Source of the DNA: an uncultured Opitutia bacterium
GTDB taxonomy: Bacteria > Verrucomicrobiota > Verrucomicrobiia > Opitutales > Opitutaceae
Assembly (NCBI GenBank): GCA_903861185.1
Contig: CAIOTK010000075.1
Location: forward strand, 1 to 33,842
Length of the DNA stretch: 33,842 nucleotides
Direction of reading: 5' to 3'
The notes under the pieces are model-generated. The model ran no database searches, was not told where the DNA came from, and saw nothing but the letters and a program-made list of their open reading frames with translations. The position numbers and the translations under genes are program-made. Below, one piece after another: positions 16,321-23,948 of the stretch (within the stretch, counting starts at the first letter, position 1; the number at the start of each line of letters is the position of its first letter).

Positions 16321-18240
16321 TTAGTCGTTGGCATTCTTCCGTCGGCCCTTGGCCTTACGCGCGCCCTCGCCCTCCGCCGAGGGGGCTGGCGCGCCGGTCA
16401 GGTTCGCGATCTGCCGCGGAATATAGGAATCGTAGCGCTCGTCTGGGGCGGGCCCCACCGGGTTCATCGTGCGAATGACCTCGTGCAGCGGAGCGCCCTT
16501 GGGCCCGAGGGCTTCGACGGCGGCGAGGGCGGAGGTGGAGACGAAAAAGCCATTCTGCGCAGGCGGGAGGAGTTCGCGGAGCGCTGCCAGCGCCCCGGCC
16601 AGTTCCGCCGGGGGACCATCCTGCGCCAGCGCCTGCGCGGCCACGATCCGCACGAGGCGGGAGCCGTCCCGGAGCGCCTCCCGCAGGGGCCCGACTGCGA
16701 CGGTGACCGCGGCTGGGCCTCGCATCAGCAAGCCGAGCGCGGCCCAGTGGCGCACCGCGGAGTCCACGTCGCCGAGCAACTCCACCAGCCGAGGCGTCGC
16801 GGCCGGATCGAGGCCCGAGGCGAGGTCGGCCGCGGCGTAGATCCGGGCAAAAGGGAAGCGCGCCTCGTCGCGTGCGAGGTCGTAGGGCGTTGTACCCGTG
16901 GCGCGGCTATGGATCTCTCCCTCCGGCAGGAAGCCGATGTCGCGCACGCGTTCGGCGTGGCCGCGCATTTCCGCGCGCAGTCGTTCGAGGATAACGCGGT
17001 GGTCGGCCGAGCCGGCGAGGTTGCGCACCTCATCCCGGTCGCTCTGGAGGTCATAAAGCTCTTCTGGCGCCTTCGGCGTCCGCCAGAATAGCGACTGCGC
17101 CTCCGTGGCTTGGCCGGCGTCGAAGCGCGCGCGCCAGAGGCGCGTCGTCGGTGTCTGGAACTGGTAGTCGACCCGCTGCCCCTGCGAGACGTGGGGGTAA
17201 AAGTTGCGCAGGTAGACGTAGCGTCCGTCCGTGACACTCCGCACGGCGTCCATCCGCTCGTCCATCCGGCCGCGGGCGCCGTGCAGAAATGCTGGGCCGG
17301 TGACCTGATGCGGTCCGGCGAAGGCGTGCCCCTGCATCCACGCGGGCGGCTTAACGCCTGCGATGCTCAGCACAGTCGGCGCTAGGTCGACGAAGCTGAC
17401 CAGCCGGTCCGAGCTTCCGCCAGCCGCGTACTCTTTGGGCGCGAGTTGGCGCCACTTGGGCGGGAAATAGACGACCATCGGCACGTGCAGACCAGAGTTC
17501 GAGGGCCAGCGCTTGCTCCGCGGCATCCCGCTGCCGTGGTCCCCGTAATAAAATACGATGGTGTCGTCAGCGAGTCCTGCTGCTTCGAGTTCCCGGAGAC
17601 GCGCGCCCGCGTCGGCGTCGGCCTCACTCACTTTGTCATAGTACTGCGCCCAGTCTTGGCGCACCTCGGGGGTGTCCGGGTGGTAGGCGGGAATCCGCAC
17701 GCGCGCTGGGTCGGTGAGCGCCTGGTGGGGGCGGGTTCGGATCTGGCTTTCGTGGCTCTTGGTCGAGTTGAAGATGGCGAAGAAAGGCTTTCCGGCGGGA
17801 CGTTTGCGCCAGTGCGCTTGGCCCGAGGACTCATCCCACACGCCGTCCGGTTTGCGGAGGTTGTAATCTTCTTTGCTGTTGTTGGTCGCGTAGTAGCCCG
17901 CTTCGCGCAGAAACTGGGGGTACATTCGCTGCCCGGCGCCCATCGTCGCCATCGAGCGCATGTGCAGCCCTCCGCTGCTCTGGGCATAAAGGCCCGAAAT
18001 GATCACGGTGCGCGCCGGGGCACACACCGGATGCACTGACCAAGCGCGGCGGAAGATCATCCCCTTGGCGGCGAGGGCATCCACGTTGGGGGTTCGCGCC
18101 AGTGTGTCGCCATAACACCCCATCTCGATCCCGTGGTCCTCGCTCGTCAGCCAGAGGATGTTGGGATGCTCCGCGGCGACGGCAGAGAGCGCGAGGAAGA
18201 CAAACAGCAGGGCGCGGCGGGCGGGAGCGGGGAAGGGCAT
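16321..18240 (-). CDS. Exported sulfatase with C-terminal HEAT-like repeats (heparan N-sulfatase-like), first of three
   Basis: A 639-residue sulfatase with a signal peptide (hydrophobic core 10-22, ends AVAA). The signature is CAPARTVIISG (Cys73 formylglycine precursor). Metal-site motifs are LTSEDHG (Glu34-Asp35 region) and YYGDHGSGMPRSKRW, the latter typical of the heparan N-sulfatase (sulfamidase)-like group. The catalytic part ends near residue 460. It is followed by helical repeats (about 475-580) with HEAT character, for example LVELLGDVDSAVRHWAALGL, probably a protein- or glycan-contact platform. The last 20 residues are Lys/Arg-rich. A cluster of small inverted repeats sits directly upstream of the ATG. 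The agmatine deiminase gene ends 83 bp upstream on the same strand. Confidence 0.92.
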   Translation of the reverse strand: MPFPAPARRALLFVFLALSAVAAEHPNILWLTSEDHGIEMGCYGDTLARTPNVDALAAKGMIFRRAWSVHPVCAPARTVIISGLYAQSSGGLHMRSMATMGAGQRMYPQFLREAGYYATNNSKEDYNLRKPDGVWDESSGQAHWRKRPAGKPFFAIFNSTKSHESQIRTRPHQALTDPARVRIPAYHPDTPEVRQDWAQYYDKVSEADADAGARLRELEAAGLADDTIVFYYGDHGSGMPRSKRWPSNSGLHVPMVVYFPPKWRQLAPKEYAAGGSSDRLVSFVDLAPTVLSIAGVKPPAWMQGHAFAGPHQVTGPAFLHGARGRMDERMDAVRSVTDGRYVYLRNFYPHVSQGQRVDYQFQTPTTRLWRARFDAGQATEAQSLFWRTPKAPEELYDLQSDRDEVRNLAGSADHRVILERLRAEMRGHAERVRDIGFLPEGEIHSRATGTTPYDLARDEARFPFARIYAAADLASGLDPAATPRLVELLGDVDSAVRHWAALGLLMRGPAAVTVAVGPLREALRDGSRLVRIVAAQALAQDGPPAELAGALAALRELLPPAQNGFFVSTSALAAVEALGPKGAPLHEVIRTMNPVGPAPDERYDSYIPRQIANLTGAPAPSAEGEGARKAKGRRKNAND

Positions 18241-18246
18241 AAGGGG

Positions 18247-18269
18247 CTAGCGTCGCTAGACGACAGTCG
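18247..18269. repeat. Cluster of overlapping short inverted repeats upstream of sulfatase operon
   Basis: Three overlapping palindromes occur within 23 bp, starting 6 bp before the first sulfatase ATG: CTAGCG-T-CGCTAG (18247-18259), GTCG-CTAGA-CGAC (18252-18264) and CGAC-A-GTCG (18261-18269). In the transcribed (minus) direction the first could form a hairpin over the ribosome-binding region, or be a repressor site. Function is not shown by the sequence. Confidence 0.4.
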
Positions 18270-18323
18270 GGACGATGAAGTTGCGCGCGGAGGCGACGCA
18301 AGCCCGGTCCCATCAACCCCGGC

Positions 18324-19406
18324 TCAGGCCGGTTGCTGCTGCGTCAGGCAGTGCAGCGTACCGAAGCCGAGCACAAGGTCGACTGCGTGGATGCCGACCA
18401 CCTGCCGGTCTGGGAACAGTTCCGCGAGCGTACCCAGCGCGATCCGGTCGTTCGGGTCGTTGAAGGTGGGGACGAGGACAAACGCGTTTCCGATGTAGAA
18501 GTTAGCGTAGCTCGCCGGCAGCCGCATGCCGTCGAAGATTTGCGGCCCGGGCATCGGTAGCGCGACCACATCGGGCTTAGAGCCGTCCTCCAGCCGCAGA
18601 TCCTGGATGCGCTCCCAGTTCTCGGCCAGCGGTCGGTAGTTCACGTCCCGGCGGTTGTCCTCGCGGATGAGCACCACCGTGCGGGGATTGACGAACCGGC
18701 AGAGGTCGTCGACGTGGCCGTGCGTGTCGTCGCCGACGAGCCCGTCGCCGAGCCAGAAGACGTTGGTCACCCCGAGGTTCGCCTTCACGACCCGCTCGAA
18801 CTCGGCACGCCCGACGCCGGGGTTACGCACCTGTACCTTGGGGTGAAGGTAGCACTCCTCGGTGGTGAGCAAGGTGCCGCGCCCATTCACGTCGATGCCG
18901 CCGCCCTCAAGGACGAACGGGGGGCCGTCTTCGCGCCTGGCCTCAAAGAGGGATTTACCCAAGCGGTGCGCCGCGATCTCCGGCACCCGACGGTCGTGCT
19001 GCCAGTCCCGGTACTTGGCCCAAGCGTTAAAATGAAAATGTACGATCGCCGTCTCGCGCCCCCGGCCGCGGGGGCGCTGCACGAAGATGGGGCCGCTGTC
19101 CCGGGTCCATCCGCGGTTGGTGCGGTGGAGGACGAACTCGACCCGCTTGAGGTCGACTTGCGCGCGGCTCAGCACCCGGCGGGCCTGGCGTTCCTCGCGG
19201 CGGTCATTAACCATAATGCGGACGATTTCCCCCGCCGTGAGCTTGCGCACCATCTCGCCGTAGACCCAGTGGATGGTGGAAAGCTTGTCCGGCCAGTCGG
19301 TCGGGTGATGAGGCCAGCCGAGCCAGGTGGCCTCGTGCCGCTCCCATTCGGCGGGCATTGCGAAACCAAGTTCGGCGGGGGAGGGGGCGGCAGAGGTGGT
19401 GGGCAT
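18324..19406 (-). CDS. aguA: Agmatine deiminase (peptidyl-arginine deiminase family)
   Basis: A 360-residue cytoplasmic enzyme that converts agmatine to N-carbamoylputrescine and ammonia, a step from arginine to putrescine. Family motifs are present: PAEWERHEATWLGWP at the start, WTRDSGPIFV (catalytic-site Asp), EGGGIDVNG, DDTHGHVDDLCRF with the catalytic His and Asp, and the C-terminal GTLHCLTQQQP with nucleophile Cys353. Length matches the family (about 350-370). It is divergent from the deoxyhypusine-synthase-like gene with a 162-bp gap. The next enzyme, N-carbamoylputrescine amidase (AguB), is not in the window. Bacterial porphyromonas-type peptidylarginine deiminases share the fold, but the lack of a signal peptide and the polyamine neighbours favour agmatine. 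Confidence 0.9.
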   Translation of the reverse strand: MPTTSAAPSPAELGFAMPAEWERHEATWLGWPHHPTDWPDKLSTIHWVYGEMVRKLTAGEIVRIMVNDRREERQARRVLSRAQVDLKRVEFVLHRTNRGWTRDSGPIFVQRPRGRGRETAIVHFHFNAWAKYRDWQHDRRVPEIAAHRLGKSLFEARREDGPPFVLEGGGIDVNGRGTLLTTEECYLHPKVQVRNPGVGRAEFERVVKANLGVTNVFWLGDGLVGDDTHGHVDDLCRFVNPRTVVLIREDNRRDVNYRPLAENWERIQDLRLEDGSKPDVVALPMPGPQIFDGMRLPASYANFYIGNAFVLVPTFNDPNDRIALGTLAELFPDRQVVGIHAVDLVLGFGTLHCLTQQQPA

Positions 19407-19568
19407 AGCGGCCGCGGATATGGAATCGCCACGCCTCAGGGCTCAAGCCCGGAACACGCGAGGGCGGCCGCCTCGCACGGTGGCCGGTAGGGTGCCCGGA
19501 TCGCTCCGCGCGCAAAAAGGTTTGCATGGGGGGCCGCGCCGGCCGATTTCATCGCCGCACAATCACTT
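19407..19568. promoter_or_regulatory. Divergent intergenic region between aguA and DHS-like gene
   Basis: This 162-bp gap must hold promoters for both divergent polyamine genes. I see GC-rich self-complementary stretches (GGCGGCCGCC at 19463-19472; GGGCT-CA-AGCCC at 19439-19450) but no convincing -35/-10 pair or operator. Confidence 0.35.
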
Positions 19569-20780
19569 ATGGCGCGCACCGAACGTCGGAACCTGAGGCA
19601 GCGGGAACAGCTTTTCGAGACCCCCGACTGGCTCAAGCAGAAGCAATGCCCCCACAAGGCTAAGTACATGGCCGGACCGCGGATCCAGCCGCGTAATATC
19701 ACCGGCAAGGAGCGGCTGCCGGACCTCATTGACGCTACCTTCCTCGCCTACAACGGCGCTCGGCTCCGCGAGGGCGTCCAGCTGTTCACGAACCGGATGC
19801 TTGAGCCCGACGTCACGGTCGGCCTCAGCGTTTCCGGTGCCCTCACGCCCGCCGGCCTCGGGTGCTCTAGCATCATTCCCCTCATCAAAGCGGGATTCGT
19901 GGACTGGATCGTCTCTACGGGCGCGAATCTCTACCACGATTTGCACTTCGCCCTGAACTTACCGGTCCACGCGGGCAGCCCGAAGTTCGACGACACCGAC
20001 CTGCGCGACAACGACCTCGTGCGGATCTACGACGTGGTTATCCCGTACAGCGACGGGCTGATGGCGACGGACGAGATTCTCCGGGAGATTATGCTCCAGC
20101 CGGAATTTCAGAAGGAGATGGGCACGGCGGAGCTCCATTACCTCATCGGCCGCTACGCCGCCGAGTGGGAGCGCAAGAACGGCCTGAAGGACGTATCCGT
20201 GATGGCCGCGGCCTATCGCGCGGGGGTTCCCTGCTACACCTCCTCGCCGGGCGACTCCACCATCGGTATGAATGTGGCGGGCGTGGAACTGCGCGGCAGC
20301 AAGCTGCGCATCAATCCCTCGATCGACGTGAACGAGACGACCAGCTTCGTCCTCGCCGCCAAGCGCGGCGGCGGCCGCAGCGCGGTCGTCCTCCTCGGCG
20401 GTGGCAGCCCGAAAAACTTCATGCTGCAGACCGAGCCGCAGATCCAAGAGGTGCTCCGGATCAAGGAATTCGGCCAGGACTTCTTCCTCCAGATCACTGA
20501 CGCCCGGCCGGACACTGGTGGCTTGAGCGGCGCGACTCCCTCGGAGGCGGTCTCTTGGGGCAAGGTCGACCCGGCCCGCCTGCCGGACGCGGTCGTTTGC
20601 TACACGGACAGCACGATCGCCCTGCCGCTAATGACCCACTACGCGCTCGCCCGCCGCAAGCGCCGCAAGCTCCGGCGGCTGTACGACCAGCGCGCGGCCT
20701 GCATGAAGGCGCTCACCCGGGAGTACTTCGCCCACAACAAGGTGAAGATGATCGACGGCTCCGAGCCGGATCTGAGCTGA
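19569..20780 (+). CDS. Deoxyhypusine synthase-like protein (putative homospermidine/triamine synthase)
   Basis: A 403-residue homologue of deoxyhypusine synthase (DHS), an NAD-dependent enzyme that transfers an aminobutyl group from spermidine to a lysine. The lysine that carries the aminobutyl intermediate is kept in [11 protein letters not shown] (Lys332, equivalent to human Lys329). Rossmann-type glycine-rich segments are [15 protein letters not shown] (about 84-98) and [13 protein letters not shown] (272-284). Bacteria lack the eIF5A substrate; plant homospermidine synthase evolved from DHS, and bacterial homologues are thought to act on free polyamines. Here residues that in human DHS bind spermidine appear replaced: the KHHI His aligns with Phe284 and the GSDSG Asp with Leu319. 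The neighbours, agmatine deiminase and an ODC-type decarboxylase, support polyamine synthesis, possibly from putrescine. Exact product unknown. Confidence 0.87.
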   Translation: MARTERRNLRQREQLFETPDWLKQKQCPHKAKYMAGPRIQPRNITGKERLPDLIDATFLAYNGARLREGVQLFTNRMLEPDVTVGLSVSGALTPAGLGCSSIIPLIKAGFVDWIVSTGANLYHDLHFALNLPVHAGSPKFDDTDLRDNDLVRIYDVVIPYSDGLMATDEILREIMLQPEFQKEMGTAELHYLIGRYAAEWERKNGLKDVSVMAAAYRAGVPCYTSSPGDSTIGMNVAGVELRGSKLRINPSIDVNETTSFVLAAKRGGGRSAVVLLGGGSPKNFMLQTEPQIQEVLRIKEFGQDFFLQITDARPDTGGLSGATPSEAVSWGKVDPARLPDAVVCYTDSTIALPLMTHYALARRKRRKLRRLYDQRAACMKALTREYFAHNKVKMIDGSEPDLS

Positions 20781-20834
20781 GCCCGCGCCGCTTTTGCCCT
20801 CCCGCGGGCCACCTCCGCGCGCCCGGCCTTCCTC

Positions 20835-21986
20835 GTGAATCCACGCCAGCTCCAGACCCTCGCCCGCCGGCACGGCACTCCCTTGGTCGTCATCGACCAC
20901 GCCGTGATCCGCCGCAACTATGCCGCCTTCCGGAAACACTTCCCGAAGGTCCAGGCTTATTACGCCGTGAAGGCCAATGCGGAGCCGGAAATCATCCGCA
21001 CCCTGTACCGGGCGGGCGCCAGCTTCGACGTCGCCTCGCTGCCGGAGTTCATGCTGGTATATGAGAACATCCGGAAGCTGCCGGCCCGTGAGCGCCAGCA
21101 GTTCATCTGGGATAAGATCATCTACGCGAACCCGACCAAGCCCCGGCAGACCCTTGAAACCCTCAACCGCTACAAGCCGCTCGTCACCTTCGACAACCTG
21201 ACGGAGCTGCAGAAGATTCGTCGCTACGCGCCGAATGCTGGAGTGGTGCTGCGGCTGCGGGTGCCCAACACGGGCTCGGTTGTGGAGCTCTCATCCAAGT
21301 TCGGCTGTGAGGCCTCTGAGGCGGTCGATCTCCTCGTCGCGGCTGCCGATCTCGGGCTTGTCGCTGAGGGCGTCAGTTTCCACGTCGGCAGCCAGTGCTG
21401 CAACTTCGAGAACTATGTCCAGTCACTGAACCTAGCCGCGGCCGTGATGGCGGAGGCGCGGAGCCGCGGCCACCCGATGAAGATCCTCGACATCGGCGGG
21501 GGTTTCCCGGCGCCCTACCATCGCGACGTTCCGCCCATCGAACTGCTGGCCCGGAAAATCAACGCCGAGATCGACCGGCTCTTCCCCCGGGACGTGGAGA
21601 TCATCGCCGAGCCGGGTCGGTACATGGTGGCGAATGCCGCGATGTCAGTTGCCAGCGTGATCGGCAAGGCGCGCAGAGACGGCAAGCCCTGCTACTACAT
21701 CGACGACAGCGTTTATCACACGTTCTCCGGCATCATCTTCGATCACTGCAAGTATCCGTTGAAGGCTTTCCGAAAGGGGCCGAAGGAGATTTGCGCGGTG
21801 TTCGGGCAGACCTGCGATGGCCTCGATGTGCTCTCGCTCTCCGAGGAGTTGCCCCAGCTGGAGTTGGACGATCTCGTTTACGCCGAGAACATTGGCGCCT
21901 ACAGCAACGCGTCGGCGACTTGGTTCAACGGGTTTCCGCCCGCGAAGGTCCTGCACGTCAACGTGACGTCGGCGGCTCGCCGCTGA
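20835..21986 (+). CDS. Type III (alanine-racemase fold) PLP-dependent ornithine/lysine-type decarboxylase
   Basis: A 383-residue decarboxylase of the eukaryotic-ODC-like group. The PLP lysine is Lys46 in YYAVKANAEPEI, the phosphate-binding glycines are in ILDIGGGFP, the EPGRYMV arginine contacts the cofactor phosphate, and FGQTCDGLDVL carries the cysteine that completes the neighbouring active site in the dimer. It would make putrescine from ornithine (or cadaverine from lysine). The start is a GTG at 20835, 54 bp after the DHS-like gene; no closer ATG fits and it gives the normal N terminus for the family. The pairing with the DHS-like enzyme suggests a putrescine-to-triamine route. Substrate choice between ornithine, lysine and carboxy(nor)spermidine cannot be settled by eye, but the CDGLD and length favour ornithine. 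Confidence 0.88.
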   Translation: MNPRQLQTLARRHGTPLVVIDHAVIRRNYAAFRKHFPKVQAYYAVKANAEPEIIRTLYRAGASFDVASLPEFMLVYENIRKLPARERQQFIWDKIIYANPTKPRQTLETLNRYKPLVTFDNLTELQKIRRYAPNAGVVLRLRVPNTGSVVELSSKFGCEASEAVDLLVAAADLGLVAEGVSFHVGSQCCNFENYVQSLNLAAAVMAEARSRGHPMKILDIGGGFPAPYHRDVPPIELLARKINAEIDRLFPRDVEIIAEPGRYMVANAAMSVASVIGKARRDGKPCYYIDDSVYHTFSGIIFDHCKYPLKAFRKGPKEICAVFGQTCDGLDVLSLSEELPQLELDDLVYAENIGAYSNASATWFNGFPPAKVLHVNVTSAARR

Positions 21987-22212
21987 CTTCCGCGCCGGAC
22001 GACGCCCCGCGTTCGCGAAATTTCTGGTTCCAGACGACCAGCAGCACCGCACCGGCGATCACGTCCACTAACCCGGTGAGCACGCGCGCGGGTAAGGGCA
22101 CCGGGCGAGCGAGAAAAAGCAACGCGAGCCCGGCGAGGACCAAGCCAAGTCCCAGCCAGAAGAGCCGGCGCCCTAACCGGCGACGGGAAACGGGGGTAGT
22201 CGCGTGGTTCAC
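21958..22212 (-). CDS. Hypothetical small membrane protein (2 TM)
   Basis: An 84-residue protein with a basic N-terminal segment (RRRLGRRLF), a first hydrophobic helix (about 18-35) and a second (about 44-60), and a polar tail. No family is recognised. Its GTG start overlaps the stop of the histidine-kinase gene (GTGA arrangement at 22209-22212), which indicates translational coupling. The 3' end overlaps the convergent decarboxylase by 29 bp. Possibly an accessory to the kinase, which itself has no membrane segment; that is speculation. Confidence 0.65.
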   Translation of the reverse strand: MNHATTPVSRRRLGRRLFWLGLGLVLAGLALLFLARPVPLPARVLTGLVDVIAGAVLLVVWNQKFRERGASSGAEVSGEPPTSR

Positions 22213-23948
22213 GGGGCGAGGGGAAGGCGGATCCGCATCGTCGTGCCGCCAGGTCCCGTGCGCAGCAGGTGGATGTCCCCGTGGTGGGACCGTAGAATGC
22301 GTTTCGCGATGGCGAGGCCTAGGCCGGTTCCGTCCGGGCGCCCGGATAGGAAGGAGTCGAACACCCGCTCGCGCAGGGCCTCCGGGACGCCCCCGCCAGT
22401 ATCCTCGACATCGAGGGTCACGGCGGTGCCGCCGGAAGCGGGATCTGCGTCCGCGCGCACCGTGATGCGTCCGCCCGCGGGCATCGCTTGGGCCGAGTTC
22501 AGCAGCAGGTTGAGCAGCACCTGTTGCAGTTGTCCCTTGTGCACCTCGACGAAGAGCGGACGCGAGGGAGGCGGGAAATCGACCGTGACCTTCTGCTGCG
22601 CGAACTTTAGGCGCACGAGCGTCAGCGTGTCGGTGACGACCTCGGCCAAGGGCCAGCGGGAGTGGAGATTTGTCGGCGCCTGGGCGAAGCCGAGGACGCG
22701 CGTGACGATGGCCTCCAGCTGCGTGAGTTTCTCGTCGATCACCCGTTGATCGGTGCTCCTCGGGTCGGCTTCCGGGTAGTCGATCCGGAGGCTACCCTGA
22801 TACAGCAGCTTGATCACCGTGAGCGGATTGCGGATCTCGTGGGCGATCTCGGCCGCGAGCATGCCCAAGGTCGTCAGCCGCTCGTTGCGGCGGAGCGCGT
22901 CCTCGGTCTGGAACACCCGCGAATAAAGGCGGGCGTTCTGAACGGCAACGGCACCCAGGGTGGCGAAGGCCGCACAAAGGCGCTTTTCGTCGTTGTCGAA
23001 GCGATGGGGCCGGCCGCTAAACACCGCCATCACTCCCACAACTTCCCCCTCGAAGGTTAGCGGGGTCGCCAGCAGGGAGCCACGGGCGGGTTCTTGGGGC
23101 AGGTCGCGCAGTTCGGAGTGATCGAGGTCCGCCACCTCCGGAAACCAGACGGCGCGGCGGGTCTGGATCACGGTCGCGCAGAGGCAGTCCTTGAGCGGCA
23201 CCTCCGCGGGCGTCTCCGGATCCCACGCGCCTCCGTCGAGCGACGCACGCCGGAGGACGCCGAGCGTGGGATCGTGCAGATACAGCGCGCAGGCGGAATC
23301 GGGAAACATCCGCCGCGCTTCCCGGGTGAACGCGTGGAACAAGTCCCCCGGCTCCAGTCGGGCGACGAGGGACTGACCGGCCGCGATCAAGGACTCGAGC
23401 TGACGTGCTTTCGCTTCAAGGTGTCCCTGTCGCCAGCGAAGCGCTAGGACTCGCGCGGCCTCGGCCGCCAGTTCTTCGAGGCGCGTGAGATCCGCGGGTT
23501 GAAAACCGCCGGGCCGGTCGCTTTCCAGATCGATCACGCCGATCAGCGAATCGCCGTCCAGCAACGGAGCGGCCAGCTCGCAGCGGGTCCCAGGGCGCGC
23601 TGCAATATAGCGCGGTTCCGTGCGTACCTCCGGCACCAGCAGCGCTCGCCGGTTCTGCGCGCACCAGCCGGTCACGCCGTGCCCGGCGGGCAGGGCGAAG
23701 GGGCCACCCGCCTCGCCGAAATCTCCTCTTTGCGCCGCGGTCTCGAGGGTGACGGTTTCCGGATTGAAGAGCGCAATCGCCCCGGCGTCGGCCGCGAAAC
23801 TCCCGATGCAGGCATCGAGGATGGATTGCAGCAACTCTTCCGGCGACAACGCCCGGCTCGCCAACGTCGCGACGGCGTGCAAGGCCTCCAGCCGGCGCAC
23901 GTCGGGCGGGCCGGAAGCGGGCGTCGGTCCTGTGGCAGGCTTAGGCAC
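22209..23948 (-). CDS. Cytoplasmic GAF-GAF sensor histidine kinase
   Basis: A 579-residue sensor kinase without transmembrane segments. The first GAF domain spans about 18-170 and the second about 185-345. The dimerisation/phosphoacceptor region is EIAHEIRNPLTVIK with His370. The ATP-binding domain has the N box (LLNLLLNSAQAM), G1 (VEDTGGGVP) and G2 (GTGLGLAI). The H-box and layout resemble NtrB-like kinases. GAF domains bind small ligands such as cyclic nucleotides or 2-oxoglutarate, but no specific ligand can be assigned. The GTG start at 23948 lies inside the last codons of glnD (8-bp overlap), so it is probably translated with glnD and may report nitrogen status. No response regulator is in the window. 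Confidence 0.9.
   Translation of the reverse strand: MPKPATGPTPASGPPDVRRLEALHAVATLASRALSPEELLQSILDACIGSFAADAGAIALFNPETVTLETAAQRGDFGEAGGPFALPAGHGVTGWCAQNRRALLVPEVRTEPRYIAARPGTRCELAAPLLDGDSLIGVIDLESDRPGGFQPADLTRLEELAAEAARVLALRWRQGHLEAKARQLESLIAAGQSLVARLEPGDLFHAFTREARRMFPDSACALYLHDPTLGVLRRASLDGGAWDPETPAEVPLKDCLCATVIQTRRAVWFPEVADLDHSELRDLPQEPARGSLLATPLTFEGEVVGVMAVFSGRPHRFDNDEKRLCAAFATLGAVAVQNARLYSRVFQTEDALRRNERLTTLGMLAAEIAHEIRNPLTVIKLLYQGSLRIDYPEADPRSTDQRVIDEKLTQLEAIVTRVLGFAQAPTNLHSRWPLAEVVTDTLTLVRLKFAQQKVTVDFPPPSRPLFVEVHKGQLQQVLLNLLLNSAQAMPAGGRITVRADADPASGGTAVTLDVEDTGGGVPEALRERVFDSFLSGRPDGTGLGLAIAKRILRSHHGDIHLLRTGPGGTTMRIRLPLAP

Noticed and set aside
19463-19472. GGCGGCCGCC palindrome as an operator for the polyamine genes
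   Set aside because: Short all-GC palindromes are common by chance at this base composition.
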